A DNA stretch of 64,000 nt from Lineus longissimus. Lineage: Eukaryota > Nemertea > Pilidiophora > Heteronemertea > Lineidae. The notes below the pieces were generated by a model, which was given only the letters and a program-made list of their open reading frames with translations, made no database searches and was not told where the DNA came from. Positions within the stretch are counted from its first letter, which is position 1. Each line of letters begins with the position of its first letter. The stretch is from contig NC_088322.1 of the NCBI RefSeq assembly GCF_910592395.1, positions 4,955,431 through 5,019,430 of the forward strand. Reading direction: 5' to 3'. A program made the translations under genes and the position numbers. Of the stretch, positions 11,583-24,613 are shown in pieces.

Positions 11583-14519
11583 TTAAGCTTGCCCAAATAC
11601 TCCTGAATTTAGGATGCCAAATGTCATTTGCTCCATGAACTCATCATAGTTTTTGTTGTTGAGTGGAATGCCAATCCGACACCCACAAGTGTCGCCATGA
11701 GGTAGGTTTCCTTTGCAGTAATATGCTCCTTGTCCATCTTCAAAGCCAAGAGGGGGAATGTTTTCTAATCCAGTCGCAAATGCCAAAATGTTAGCAAGTG
11801 TAGGCCCGGTAACATCTTTTCCAAAATCGTCATCTGAAACATTGAAAAGGCATCATAAGACTTAATTGCATTGACTACGTACATGTACGTAGATGTACGT
11901 GCAAGCTTCATCTTCAATAACACATATTATACCCAGCGTTGATCACACTGCATTTCCAGCTCTAAAATTATAATTAATTTTTTCTACCCCTCATGACTTT
12001 CATTAATTGACCCCCATTTGAGCCCTTTTGGTTGTTCCATGAGATTGGCCTGATGACCTTTGGGACCAGCTACTCAGTTTGTATATCTCTTTAATATATA
12101 CCAGCTTGGTTATCAAGTTATGGGGCAGAATGCGAAAAAGGTTTGTGGTCTGGCAGCCATCATGGATTGGGGCTTGGGAACCTTCGAGGCCCTAGGCCTT
12201 CATGCCACAAAAATTCTGCTGGACAAGCTGTAATTGTATGGTCAGTTCGAGGCAGGAAATTCAAAACCGGGGTCATACAGGGTCAAACTAGATTTTGCTC
12301 ACTACCGCCAACTAGTGATCTAAATCGAAACCAATCTTTTTACTGCAAATCATGCAAACCTCTTCAACGTTATTTCAAGCTTCTACCTGCTGGAATAAAG
12401 CGTTTTTTTGTGATTTACGCTGTTTGCCCTCTAGTATAAATTTGAATTCAATTTGAATTGTGCTGAATCTTCTGTCAGCAACATACATGTATCTATTTTG
12501 GTCAAAATTGAAGTGCCCAGGTCTTACAGTTACGAAATCCCCAATCTTGTCCACAGGAGAAGGACAGACACCATTATTCTACGAGCTCAGCTGCTGACTG
12601 TTTATGGCCCTCGTTGCTCTTTTTATCAGCGGTGACTGTGAGGGAGAAGAGACTTGTCATGGTTTCAGCAGTCAATGGAGTTGGGGAATGGCAAAACAAA
12701 GGCCTGAATTTTTCCCTATTTGCCCTTATCATGGGGAGGAGACCCAGAGTTTCAAGTCCAGAGCAGAGGCTGAAAAGAATTAACAGAAAATTAATACATG
12801 AAAATGTAACATGCTATAGTATGCAGGCAAAGAGAAATTTTATGCCACTTCACTGCTGTGACCTCTGAAAGTGTGCCATAATGAAGACACTTGCCCTCGG
12901 CCAGATGTACAATGTACCAATGGTGACAGACTGGTGGCAATCAGGCAAGTAGTAAAGCATAATCATACATGTAAGTTATGCTCAGTTTTCAGATATGGCT
13001 TACACTTGACAATAAAAGGATTTTTTGCTTTGAATTGCTTGATCTTGCTTTAAATTGAAAACACAGATCGTGCATTGTTATGAAAAGAGTTCTGATCTAT
13101 TTGTGTAAAATGCAGATTTTCACCTGTCAACGCAGGATCTTGCCCTGTCAATCACTTGGAATCTGATTGCAGACTCTGTTATCTTAGTTTTATCTGACAG
13201 CCTTTTCACGTGGATGAAGTTGCCAGATATTTCAAGAAATGAGGCTGCAACATCACTCATAAGAGCTTCACGCAGTTCATTTAAATCAGAAGCATCATGG
13301 ATCTGAAAATATGAAAATATCATCAGATTATAACTAACTAAAGTCTTCCTCGCTAGTGCAGTGGACCAAAATATAGCCTCATAAAACCACCAGGGTATCC
13401 TCTGTTCATGTTTTGGAGCCTTTAAAGGAACTGGAAACACTGATCTCTTCCATGGTCTTGCATTGCTTTCAGTGCTGCTGCATGTATGAAGGTAATATTC
13501 TCACAATTTCAAATTGTCATTGTGAAACAATACTGCGGGCAAGGCTGATCTTGTCTTTTACATGTAAGTTATTTTAAGTTGTTTTTGAAATCAATAAATG
13601 TACCAGACTCTTTGCTCCATACAAACCTTTTCAATTAATGCTCTGATTTCCTCTGGATACACATTGTCAATAGTTGGTTTTGCTCCCTCATATCCCAAGG
13701 TTACCATGTCATATAACAAGTCAGAAAAGAAGTGGGGACCACTACATCCGTGAGCGAGGGACAGGGCTATTGTCTGCCCACACACTTTGTAAAGGTTCTT
13801 TCCAGTCGCTGAAGTGAAAGAGATGTGAAAAGAAGGGTGCCGCAAAATTCAAATCATTATTGACCTGCATACGTAGGTCACTAAATTGGTCTGCTCTCAG
13901 AACAATATCCCATTCAAAAATTTGAGTTGATATCTATGTCAATTCATTGTTTTTGAGACGGCCAATATAAATGAAATCCTCCGCAAAAGTAATGACTTGT
14001 CGTACATGTAGTGGTTAGGGGCGATGGGACGAGGCCTAATCACTACATATGTCCGTAGTGTAGTACATGTAGACCACCAGCGAATATTGTATCCCTTTAA
14101 GGCCAATACAAAAGTGTGCAAACTAAGCAAAAATGTGCTTCATACATGTACCAGAGATAACTTTTGTAGCGTGGGCATGAAAAATATGTATTCGATATAA
14201 CCTACCTGCAAGGCTGGGTACGACCATCTTTGCCCCTGCTGGCCCAGCAAACATGCTAGACCTATGGAGGGCCTGGTACATAAGGGTAAACCATTCCCGT
14301 TTTGGGCCACCGGTGTCCAGGGCTCCCTCCGAGATCCCTGCGTTGTCCATGAATTTGACGGAAACCTTTCCATCATCTCTAAACTTCTTGCGGTTTAAAG
14401 CTCGTCCACCTCCATCTAGCACATTATTGCGGACAACATTGATGTTATTTGTGCCGTTATCTGGGCTGATCAATGACCGCAGCAAGGTCAATAGTTCCTT
14501 CAAGGAACTCTCATCACTG
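11583..14519 (-). CDS. HECT domain exons of the E3 ligase gene
   Basis: Exon 14519-14206 carries the HECT opening: VKFMDNAGISEGALDTGGPK followed by REWFTLMYQAL and an LFAG-like turn, equivalent to the family's VDxGGPxREF motif. Exon 13808-13627 has YKVCGQTIALSLAHGCSGPHFF. Exon 13302-13124 is helical. Exon 12769-12583 reads GLETLGLLPMIRANREKF and ends AAEL. The last exon, 11833-11583, gives the C-lobe: IPPLGFEDG, then HGDTCGCRIGIPL with the catalytic Cys in the TC pair, and a final FGILNSGVFG. All hallmark positions that I can check are present, so the ligase core looks functional. Confidence 0.85.
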
Positions 14520-17500
14520 CTGAAAAATTAAAAGAAGCCTTTTTGAACCTCAGTCGAGTGGCTGACGTAACGGGCACTTTATTTTGATTTCGTTTGATTG
14601 TTTTGCTCAATTTACCTTGGGCAATTTTTGCACTGGTGTATTCTAAACCAATTTAGAATCTGCTAGTTTGACATTTCCTCAACTTTGGCCGTCACGAAAA
14701 AAGCATCCAATCAAATGGACTAGTCCAAGCAAAAGGGGCCAGGATCGGAAAATAAGAGCAAGATGCGGGATCCATGCTAAGGTCAACTTACAGTTGGTGA
14801 CAGCTCTGGACACTGCCGTCTGTGCAGCCACATTGATGTAACTAGTGAGGGGGGGAGGGGTAGCTGGCAAATTCCATCTTGCCTGTGGCTGGTGGCAGAC
14901 ACAAACAGGAAAATGTGACAAAGCAAAACTGGAACACACACTCATGTGCAAAGTTCCAGCGTTAGAATAGTGTTTTGGTCACATAACCTCTCTGTTTGCA
15001 CCCTAAACATGCTAAATGCTCTGGCACGAACCTCACTCCAACCCTTGGCGATTAAAGTAATTAAGGAGGCCCGTGAAACTACTACTAACCGTTTGCTGGG
15101 AGCAGCAGGAACCTGGTGCCTAGGACTTGGCGGTGGTGTAGGAGACCGAGGACTTAATGAACGTACAGGAGAACTTTGGCTCGATTGTGATGGTGGACTG
15201 AACTGTGGTGGTGGTGGTGATGAATGTGATCCTGCTGCAGAGGCTGCCTAGGATAGAAATTAACGGCCTTTTAAAAGCATGCACCACAAAAATAGTCTTG
15301 CAGTAAATAAGGAAGTCACCATTGCAACCTTCTTTCTACAGCTTTCTGCAAAATGGGTTACAATAATCTTATCGAACTGGTGCTTAAGGTTTAGTCAACT
15401 ATGCCATAGAATATTGGCACAAATATATTGCCAACACAAATTAGGAGCTGAACTCTTAAATTCATCCAGGCACTTTTAGTGTGACAGTCAATATCGACAG
15501 TGCAGAATCAATTTCTGATCTTGAACACCGATAAAATGATTAAATGTGATTTTGAATCCTTTTGAATTTATGTTGTATTATATTAAAGATATAATAACAC
15601 AGGTTCAAACTGACCTTAAATCGTTCTGGCTTTACATCGAGGTATACACCCTTCCTATAATTCCTCGGCTTATTTTGGAACTAGCATTTTCCTCCTTTGA
15701 CGTCATAATAACATTCAAGGCTGCTGGTCAACCATGACTTTCACCTTTGTCAGTCCTCGTCATAGGCCGAGTTTCCTCTAATGACATCACTATTGAACAT
15801 ACAGCACCACCATTATAGGAATTGTGTATACAGTATACAAACACGCCTCCGAACAAAGGCTTTATGGTCATGAACACTTTGTGTAGCCATTGTTCACCAG
15901 CTTGTCCATATACCATGTAGCTTAATATTGCCCCAGTCATAAAATTCTACCTCTGCGACCATGGAGATAAGGTTATAAGGTCAAAACTGTTAGTTACTCT
16001 TACAGAAAATGTCACATTTCTTTAAAATGTATACATACACTTGTTGCAAGCAGCACCTCTCCTGGCATGAAGTCATCACCACTATCCAATGTTGATGCTT
16101 GAACATCATTCTGTAAAGCAATGATTTGTCAATAAAGCAAAGCATCATTGACTCGAACAAAACAGTCAAACTAACACTTGTTCATAATTTGAGCTAACTG
16201 ATAAATGTTGCTGACCTTAAAATATGGCAAATGTTATTTTTTCATACCGAGAGCTCTGGTAATTCACCCGGACCAAGTAAGGTATCATCACTGTGGTTCT
16301 CTCTACGGCGCTTAGTCTGTAATCAGAGAGAGGGAATTATCATGCTGTAAAAGGTAATTAAAAGAGAGCAACAGACATCAACGAATAGTGAATGCAAAGC
16401 TGTTTAAAACCGCCAATGACCTTCAGCTAACAACTGATTATGTTATGCTGCCCAAGCTGCATTTTTGATGGTTGCTTAAAAACTGAACAATTGAAAAAAT
16501 CTGTCTCTCTTAAAAATTGAATACTTGTGCCTGAAAAAATATATTTTCCCTTGAAATTTGTGACTATTCAGTAATCTTCGGAATTTCGGAAGTCACAATA
16601 CATTTGTCTCAATCTTTGCATTGACCTCCTTTTTTCTTCATGAATTTACTGGTTGGAACTGATCTTTCCGGATGCCACTTGACTACATGTATAACAGGTT
16701 GCTGTCAGAGCTGAAGAGCAAATGTTACATACCGGGAGAACAGGTGATTCCCTTGCATTATTAAGTCCATGAACATCATCGCTGTTTAGGCCCTATGACC
16801 TTGAAAAGTAGTACATGTATTTCCACAAAGCCAGATTTGACAAGGTATGGGCATTTGGATTACATTTGGATGAACATATACAATCAACGTTTAACCAAAA
16901 CTGAACTTACCGATGGTGTGCCTGCAGGCACATGATTGAATTCAAATTCCTCTGTTTCACTGAGGTCCACAACCTAGGACAATAAAAAGAATTACATGTA
17001 TTTCTACCTGTTTTTGTGAGTGAGTGACCATACCTTTCATAAAAATTTTAAATGTTTACTACGTGCCACATAATCGTATGTATTCATCAAAAATTATGTG
17101 TGTCCCAGTGTAGTGAATCATTGCGTCAAAATGAAGGCTAAGGGAGGCATGTAGCCATCGCAGATTGCCAACGAAGCATACTTTCTATATCAGAAGGATG
17201 ATTTCTTGAATTTGGTGCAGAGCTTACACATGAGGAGCATCACAAACATCACATACTATCTCATTTTACTGACAAAGCTGCAACCTCGCATTACCACTGA
17301 GAGACAGGTGGTGATAGTTGCCCGTCATGTTTTTTACATCCTAAGGCAGTCCCCAGGTATGCTAACAGGGACCTGCAATGTTTGAAATGTACACTATATA
17401 ATATTACAAGACCGCTCACTGAAATATCTTGACTAAACCCTGTCAACATACCACATGTCATCGCATTAGCCCACAAGGTGAGCAATTAACTCACCGTTTC

Positions 17501-20500
17501 ATAGGTGTCCCAAAGAACATTCAAAACAATGTTTGAGGAAATTCCCATGTCCCCCAGAGGCGTTTGTCCGGGCGACATGGAAGAAATGTGCCTTGTCGTT
17601 GTGGCAACATTGATGCTGAATTGCTCTGTTGACTCACTGTGAGCACCAATGAAGTCTACTAGGAACTGAAATGACAGAAAAAAGCATCCAAAAATGATCT
17701 CATTCAATCTTTGGCAATACAGATACCGGTACACATATTTTCATTGAACCTTTACATCTCAGGTCATACGACATTGTTTCAGTTATTTTCTCAGATTTAA
17801 AAACAAAAACAAACTGTAAAGCAATGAGGAATGGTTGTCACTTGGGTCTTATAAAAGCTGTATTTTATGGAATTCGGTGAAAAGTTGGGGTTTTCCGTGG
17901 TCTCCTTTCGGATGTTTCTCTTAGGATATATGATTGGATACATGTAGCTCAAATGCTTAGACAACAGCCCAATGTTTTTTAAATTTCAGACAGAGGATGA
18001 CAAACAGTGACAACGAATGCTGAAGTCATTGAAAAAATTTCATCTCCACGTAACAAAATGATAATTTTTTTAACCATTAATGAGATATACATACGCAAAA
18101 AGGGTCTGAAGGCAGGAATCGCCTGACGCTGGAATCGCCTGAAGAGGTCCGAATTTTGATTATAAACCCTTGGCCTTCTTGAATGGTGGGAGAGTCATTC
18201 AACCGAGCACGTCTCCTCTCCCTAGCCTGAGAAGAAATAAAACTTAATTATAACTTAATCAAACTTGATTATATTCAAAACAGAGAGAACTCCTGCTTCG
18301 TGAGGTCAATAAATAATGACCTGACATGTGACAACGTGGTATAGATGAACCTTGAATTTTACTTGGAATAACATGTACATAGTACATCATTCAGCAGTCC
18401 CCAGTCAACTTTCTATAATTAAAGGTGTATGAATATCAACCAACCCCTATAATTGGATTTTTTCAAATACCGGTAAACCAGCTGACAGCTGGTTGTTACG
18501 AACTCAGCACAATCCATAGACTTTAATATGGAAATGAAATTGAACTGACCTGAGCATCTTCAAACAAACGTTTCACTTTTTGCTCTTCAATTATCCTGTC
18601 TGCCACCTAAAAGTGTGAAAAAAAGATGATTTATGCCAATTGACCTATGGCGACCTTGAAAAGCAGGTCAAATATCTTGCGTAATATGACATATATTTCA
18701 TATCATTTCATGTACCTTTGATAAAAACTTGTGATGACGAGCACTTAGCAATTGAACCTGATCCACGCTGAGCTTCTAGGTGTCATCACGGAGGGGAACA
18801 TGCCCCAAATTTCAAGTCAACGAGTCAATCAGCCACTGAAAACACCTTGCTTAAAAATAAGGATGGCAGAGCCTGCGTCATAAGACAAGCTCGTCTTACT
18901 GGAGGTGAACCAAAAATTAAACACTTTGGCAAAGCGGTATAGGAACTGATAAGAGAGATAACGAAATGATTATCCAAGTCTTGCTCTTTCTACCCATTAC
19001 CGCCGGGCAAAGTAGGTTGAGAATTCTCCAATAGATAGCAGCTTACTTTCCTTTGGTCAGCCTGCAAGAATGCATTATACTCCTCGTCTTGAAGGCAAAG
19101 GAGGCACGTTTCACCGCGACTAATTCCAACAGTCCGTTTGCAACGCAAACAATGATGCTGAAGAAGACACAAGACACATTTTGTTCATTGAATTCACATC
19201 TGCCTGACAGCATTTTTACGAGAAACCGGAGTGACTGCCCATAGAAACTTCACTATATATGCCATGATGAAATTACTTACTGCCATCCCCTCCCTGTTTG
19301 GACCTCTTCCCTCGGTTGCGCTTGCGCTAGTGGCAGTGGATGCCGGATGATTCTATGATAGAAACAAACATAGAACAGTTTTCCCAATATTTATCACTCC
19401 ATACCTAGATCACTGCAATGCAATTCCAATTTGAGTAGCAAATGTAAAGAGAAAGTGTATAAGTTGCTCATTTAAATTACCTCTGGCCTGATTACTAGTT
19501 TTTACCAGAAACTCGAGTGACTACCCATACCAACTTCACTATATACGCCATGAAGAAATGACTTACTGCCATCCCCTCCCTGTTTGGACCTCTTCCCTCG
19601 GTTGCGCTTGCGCTAGTGGCAGTGGATGCCGGAGGATTCTATAATAAAAAACAAACATAGAACAGTTTTCCCAATATTTATCACTCCATACCTAGATCAC
19701 TGCAATGCAATTCCAATTTGAGTAGCAAATGTGAAGAGAACAAGTATAAGTTGCACATGTGAATTACGTCTAGCCTGAATACTAGTTTTTACGAGAAACT
19801 CAAGTGACTACCCATACCAACTTCACTATATACGCCATGAAGAAATTACTTACTGCCATCCCCTCCCTGTTTGGACCTCTTCCCTCGGTTGCGCTTGCGC
19901 TAGTGGAAGTGGATGCCGGAGGATTCTATAATAGAAACAAACATAGAACAGTTTTCCCAATATTCATCAGTCCATACCCAGTTCACTGCAATTCCAATTT
20001 GAGTAGCAAATGTGAAGCGAGAATGTATAAGTGGCTCATTTGAATTACCAATAGCAACTACACTACATAATGCCTTGAAGAAATAACTTACTGCCATCCC
20101 CTCCCTGTTTGGACCTATTCCCTCGGTTGCGCTTGCGCTAGTGGCAGTGGATGCCGGAGGATTCTATAATAGAAACAAACATAGAACAGTTTTCCCAACA
20201 TTCATCAGTCCATACCCAGTTTATTGCAATTCCAATTTGAGTAGCAAATGTGAAGCGAGAATGTATAAGTGGCTCATTTGAATTACCTCTGGCCTGATTA
20301 CTAGTTTTTAAAGGAAACTCAAGTGACTAACATGACTGACCATAGCAACAACACAACATACGCCATGAAGAAATTACTTACTGCCATCCCCTCCCTGTTT
20401 GGACTTCTTCCCTCGGTTGCACTTGCGCTAGTGGCAGTGGATGCCGGAGGATTCTATAATAGAAACATACATAGAACAGTTTTCCCAATACCCGGTTCAC

Positions 20501-21055
20501 TATAATTCCAGTTTGAGTAGCAAATGTGAAGAGAAAATGTATAAGTGGCTCATTTGAATTACCTCTAGCCTGAATACTAGTTTTTACGAGAAACTCAAGT
20601 GACTACCCAACCTGCTGAATTCCAGTTCATAAGTGATATGGATGAAAATGTGGAAAATAGGGATGTCAACAGGTTTCCATTCAGAAACTCAATGATCGAT
20701 GCATAAGTTGATGATTGACTGAGTGGTGAGAATGGCATTGTATTGCTCGCAGTGGATGATGGACACTGTGGTATTGCATAGCTTCCCTTCCGATGAGCCA
20801 AAAAAATTCGAAAGGGAAAAATATTTGACAGAAACAATCAATGAATGGAACATACATTTAAAGGAATCCTCTTGGAAGGCACCACGTAAAGTGTCTTCTT
20901 CCCAGGACAATGCTTAAACAAATCTCGCGGCGTCCTGTGGAGTGGGGGCAGTGGCAACAATAAGGCTTTCTCATTTGCCTTTCTGTATGCCCAGGTGTGC
21001 CCCTCCAACTTTGGGCAATGTGTTCTCAGGAACTCTTCGAATTCCTCTCAACTAA
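11583..21055 (-). CDS. HECT-type E3 ubiquitin ligase, G2E3-like, multi-exon
   Basis: A long multi-exon gene read right to left, likely an E3 ligase that passes ubiquitin from an E2 through a cysteine thioester. Proposed exons from 5' to 3': 21052-20856 (N-terminal domain), five copies of a 72-bp exon (20453-19281), 19157-19047 (Cys finger), 18606-18550, 18226-18095 and 17665-17495 (ubiquitin-like segment), 16973-16911, 16781-16733, 16316-16248, 16110-16041, 15243-15090 and 14841-14792 (Ser/Pro-rich linker), then HECT exons 14519-14206, 13808-13627, 13302-13124, 12769-12583 and 11833-11583. The stop is at 11583-11585. The true first exon was not found. One junction (12583 to 11833) does not agree in phase, so a small exon is probably missed there. 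Single-locus host-type gene or a member of the expanded G2E3-like family in marine invertebrates; role in the cell unknown. Confidence 0.8.
14792..16973 (-). CDS. Short Ser/Pro-rich linker exons of the HECT gene
   Basis: A run of small exons with good GT/AG borders: 16973-16911 (VVDLSETEEFEF), 16781-16733, 16316-16248 (TKRRRENHSDDTLLGPGEL), 16110-16041 (DVQASTLDSGDDFMPGEVL), 15243-15090 (SPPPPQF, SPRSPTPPPSPRHQV) and 14841-14792. They look like a flexible, acidic then proline-rich connector between the ubiquitin-like segment and the HECT domain. No catalytic motif is seen. Confidence 0.6.
17495..18606 (-). CDS. UBX/ubiquitin-like segment of the HECT gene
   Basis: Exon 18606-18550 is a charged helix (RIIEEQKVKRLFEDAQ). 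Exon 18226-18095 continues ARERRRARL and then IIKIRTSSGDSSVRRFLPSD. Exon 17665-17495 reads FLVDFIGAHSESTEQFSI, followed by a TPLGDMGISS turn. The order of basic helix, strand with IR..SG....RRF, loop SDP, helix, and F-I/L strand is what UBX domains show. UBX domains bind p97/VCP. The assignment is by pattern only and the binding partner is inference. Confidence 0.55.
19047..19157 (-). CDS. Small Cys-rich finger exon of the HECT gene
   Basis: The exon encodes HHCLRCKRTVGISRGETCLL plus CLQDEEYNAFLQADQRK, that is two CxxC pairs 16 residues apart, then a helix. It is bounded by a TTCTTCAG acceptor and a GTAAGC donor. It probably folds as a small zinc finger joined to the charged helix of the following exon. 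Confidence 0.65.
19281..20453 (-). repeat. Five tandem copies of a 72-bp exon
   Basis: Exon-like units lie at 19281-19352, 19567-19638, 19854-19925, 20092-20163 and 20382-20453, spaced about 286, 287, 238 and 290 bp. In minus sense each has a TATAG acceptor, 72 bp of near-identical sequence and a GTAAGT donor. The intron flanks are also repeated (AGAACAGTTTTCCCAATA and relatives). Each exon is 24 codons long, so any number can be spliced in without changing frame. The peptide in the phase-0 frame is rich in A, S, T and G (SASATEGRGPNREG). The phase actually used depends on neighbours I could not fix. The 19281 copy has a changed 5' codon (CATCC for CTCC). Confidence 0.8.
20856..21052 (-). CDS. 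N-terminal exon of the HECT gene
   Basis: An open frame reads EEFEEFLRTHCPKLEGHTWA then YRKANEKALLLPLPPLHRTP, RDLFKHCPGKKTLYVVPSKR and IPLN, up to a GTATGT donor at 20855. The pattern FPKL...(G)F.L.R....LL.IP.P..T...L.......LYI.P resembles the N-terminal region of marine G2E3-like HECT proteins. The acceptor at the 5' side is not certain. Confidence 0.6.
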
Positions 21056-23545
21056 AGTTCCTTGGAACTTTCACCCGCTCCTTTTCTCCATCTTGGAGGG
21101 TGCCTTAAATGACAAGAATAGAATAGACTTAAAGGAGTAATTCTAAAAGTAAGGGAAATATTACCAAGGGTTGGCTGCCTGGTCACCTTCCAGTTCCACT
21201 GCAACTGTTCATAAAATGGAAAAATCAAGGAATCAATACAATGTGACGTGCTGCGCGGAGGGAGGATTCTGCATTAGACGGCATCGATGATGTGAGTGGA
21301 AATGGAGTATATGTTGTGAAGGGTACACAGAAGTAATTTAATTTCAAATGCTAACCATATAAATTTGTCAAGTTTAGCGCCCCGTAGATTTCTCCCAGAC
21401 ACTCAGATGTAAGTAAGTAATATCCAGCAGGTTTATAGTCCGGGGCTGGATCTTCAAACCATTTTTAATTGTCGGTTGATCGTGATGATTTCAGGTTTGG
21501 GGGGGGGGGGGGGGGGGGGGGTTTGTCTGAACTAAAGCATGGAGGTATTAAGTGCCTAAAACTTGCCTCGACGCAATGAGAAACCCATTTTCTGGTTGTA
21601 CTATACGGGACCAATTTTGTCAATTAGGTGGTGAGGCCATTTTGAAGCCACACAAAATCATTAGACCAGCAGCATCTCATTAATTCTATTCATTATGACC
21701 AAAAAATGCATGCAAAAATACTTTTGGGTTGCCATGGCACTGATTGAAGAAAAATATCAGAAACTGTAAATCAATTTCTTGCATACAATACAACCTATTC
21801 TCCCGCATCAAATTACTTGTGTGTAACCTGAAGTCGAACATCGGTGTGCAGTGACATGGCAGGAAACGTCTTTTGCGCCAGGACTTGTGCATGCTAAAAA
21901 ATTTTAAAGACGGCTTTCTGCTTTGCTCATGGCATGTCTGGCCGTGAATACAATAATTTGCTTCAAAACTGCAAAGACTGTTTTTCGTATGGGGGCCATC
22001 CAAGATGGTTATTGTCATGGAAAAGAATCTGCTGGGGCGCCCTCTCTCTTTTTTTACAGAATGACGCTTCCCTGTGCGGGGAACAGCCTGGCCACTCCTA
22101 TTCATGCTGAATCTGAAGAGAAAAAGCAGATTTTAAAACAAGAAAATCATAATTTAACTGCAGTGCTTAAATGGACCATTATGCATGTTTGGAAAATTCT
22201 AGGTAGTGATCATGAAGTCCCAACCGCATGCTGCCAACAAGCAAAATTCGTTGCCTATAGACCCGCAAATATACCTTTTCAAAGAAGTTTGTTTTGGAGC
22301 TGAACATTAGTAATGTGCTTCAACAGGGAACAAGCCGACACAAAGGCATGGCTTACAAGTTTACTTGCGCTGTCTAATTCTGATGCTTTAATTCTCCAAG
22401 GCCTGGAATTGTATTCATGTTATTGGGATTTGTTTGGCATGAATAAGTTTGGGATAAGTATTTTTAGCTCAGCTGACAAAGTCAGCCGAGCTTGTCAAAT
22501 AAGTTGTTCAGTGGCGTCCGTCTGTCCATCCATCCATCCATCCATCCATCCGTCCGTTAAACCCATGGTGCACATTTTGTAACCGTAAGACCTAGAGACT
22601 TCAATTTTGCATTTCTGGATACTTCTGGTCAAACTCTACTTTCAAAACAAAATTTGTCGCCATTCGACCTACTTCCTGCGAGCGAGAGTGCATAAAGGAA
22701 ACTGGCCTATATCGGCCTAGGAGCAGCAGAATTAGTCGAAATATGCTCTAATATTAAGATAAAATTCTTGAAAATCTATTTTATTGAGAAAAAGTTCAAA
22801 ATTTTAACAGGAGAGGGCGCTACCTGCCTTTTAATTATTTCTGCCGATTCAAATTGCCGCCCGATGACGTCAGCCATCAATGAAGTCTCCTATTTGCCAG
22901 TTCTCAAAACATGGCAGCACACAACAAAAGCAGTAGCTCCAGGAATAAATCACTGTTCACTTCAGCTTCGTAATCGATTGTACCCCCACTTTATTGTGTT
23001 TTGTGTGGTGTTCCTATTCAATCAACGATGTAAGGCCTTATTATGTTGGTTTTAATTGAGAAGGTGCATTATAAGCGGCGTACGAAATACCGAAGCGGAG
23101 ACAAAATGGCGGCATGTTGTTTACGCGCTTACCGGTCAAATCGTCCCCGATCAAAGTCGTCCCCTGGAAAAATCGTCCCCGCTGATACCAAATCGTCCCC
23201 GAGTCATATCGTCCCCATGTCAAGTCGTCCACGTCTTCATATTGCACTTCTGTTGCGTGTTTCTCCGTCATCTCAACGGCCAGTATTGTAGTTTTTTACG
23301 GTTAAAATACATGTAGGCCTACTCATATGAATTTTAGTAGAACATTGATGGCGTTTTGGGGTATAGAGTTGTTATCTTGGGAAAGGGTTCGGGTGATGTG
23401 TAGGCCTACCGGATGCTACCGGTATGCGTGCTGGATAGGCCTGGCCTACCTACTTTTGACTTTGGACTTCCTCTCCAATATGTAGGCTAACATAACATTA
23501 ATTCGAATGAATAAAATATTTACAATGTGCTTCTGCTAACAACCT
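21056..23545. other. No gene recognised; microsatellites and dispersed repeat
   Basis: Contains a run of 23 G (21499-21521) and a (CCAT)n stretch (22525-22550). The latter lies inside a dispersed-looking sequence beginning TTTTTAGCTCAGCTGACAAA. Minus-strand open frames such as 21686-22105 show no motif. This may hold the 5' UTR or promoter of the HECT gene, but I cannot show it. Confidence 0.5.
23117..23240 (+). repeat. Clustered TCGTCCCC motif repeat
   Basis: The short motif (A)ATCGTCCCC occurs about six times within roughly 110 bp (AAATCGTCCCCG, AAGTCGTCCCCT, AAATCGTCCCCG and so on). The same motif in reverse (GGGGACGATTTGAC) is clustered at about 33848-33950. The unit is irregularly spaced, so it is not a simple satellite. 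Confidence 0.6.
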
Positions 23546-23625
23546 GGGCCTGGTTGTTCAAAACAATTTTTGTCACAACCCTGGCGTCTGAAGGCTTGAC
23601 AAAAATTGTTTTGAACAACAGGCCC
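23546..23625. mobile_element. Short hairpin element, about 80 bp
   Basis: GGGCCTGGTTGTTCAAAACA with the following TTTTTGTCA (23546-23575) is matched almost perfectly in reverse by 23597-23625, with a loop of about 21 bp. This is the form of a very short MITE. No clear target duplication is seen. Confidence 0.6.
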
Positions 23626-24613
23626 TGATGCTTTCTTGCGTCTGTTTTTTTATATGCGGTCCCGGTGATGCCATGCAGAGTACCTGCGTCTTCGTCGCAC
23701 TTGTCAGAACGCAGAGGATTTTCATCAGAATAGTGTTGTGGGAGCCAAGTATCCGGGGGTGGGTCAGGAATTCGGGATGGGTGATGCAGTCGCTCGGCGG
23801 GGGCTCCGGGTATGAACAGTGTATCAGTGTTGGCCCCCTATTCTGTTATATTTAAAAAATAATGGAGAAATAAACTCGGACTTTAGTTATCAATGATTTA
23901 TTAGGATGAAAAAGAAACAAAATTAAGTACAACAGCACAATCATTTAACGTTTAGTTTAGTGAACATAATATACATGATATAAGGAATTTCCAAGATGTT
24001 TTGGGTACAATAAAATAGTGGCGAACGCCATATTTCTGTTCAATTGCGGCAAATAAAAATAGCAAATTAGGCTACATCATGATATTGCAGAACACGTGGG
24101 CTTTGTGCATATAAAACACCTATTACATACACTTATTTTGTTTATCCGAGTCACGTTACAATTACAAACGAGAAGATGATAACTACATTAATAGGCAAGC
24201 ACATTAATAGGCTGTTACTCTAAATAGAGTTTTTAAAAATATACTTTCCATATTTTATTAGTGTAGGCCCTATCTGCTTTGACCAGAGTTTTCTTCAGTT
24301 ACATGTACCATTTTATGAAATGTATTGTTATTTCTCTTTCCCCAAATATGGGGGGTACAATAAAAATTATTATTATTATTATAGCCTACTACATGTAATA
24401 TTAGATAACACCTTTAATAGTACAGTATATATAAAACCCTGATACTGATAGTACAGTTATAGAGTGATAGGCATACGGTACAACTCTAACTCAGTCGCCA
24501 ATTCATCAATTAATTTACACATTATTATACCATTAAAAAAGAACGTCTTCCTCAGTTAAAGAGTTTATGGTTAGGCGCACCAGTGTCCGTTCGATTTTGT
24601 AACACCAGGTGGT
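23626..24613. other. Downstream flank of the MULE gene, no gene seen
   Basis: AT-rich sequence with an (ATT)n microsatellite at about 24367-24382. It should hold the 3' UTR and the 3' inverted repeat of the MULE, but I could not identify either. Confidence 0.45.

Noticed and set aside
21686-22303. Overlapping open frames on both strands (139 and 126 codons)
   Set aside because: Neither shows a domain or splice signals; they largely mirror each other.
22525-22550. CCAT repeat as a regulatory array
   Set aside because: A simple microsatellite inside a dispersed repeat; nothing supports a function.
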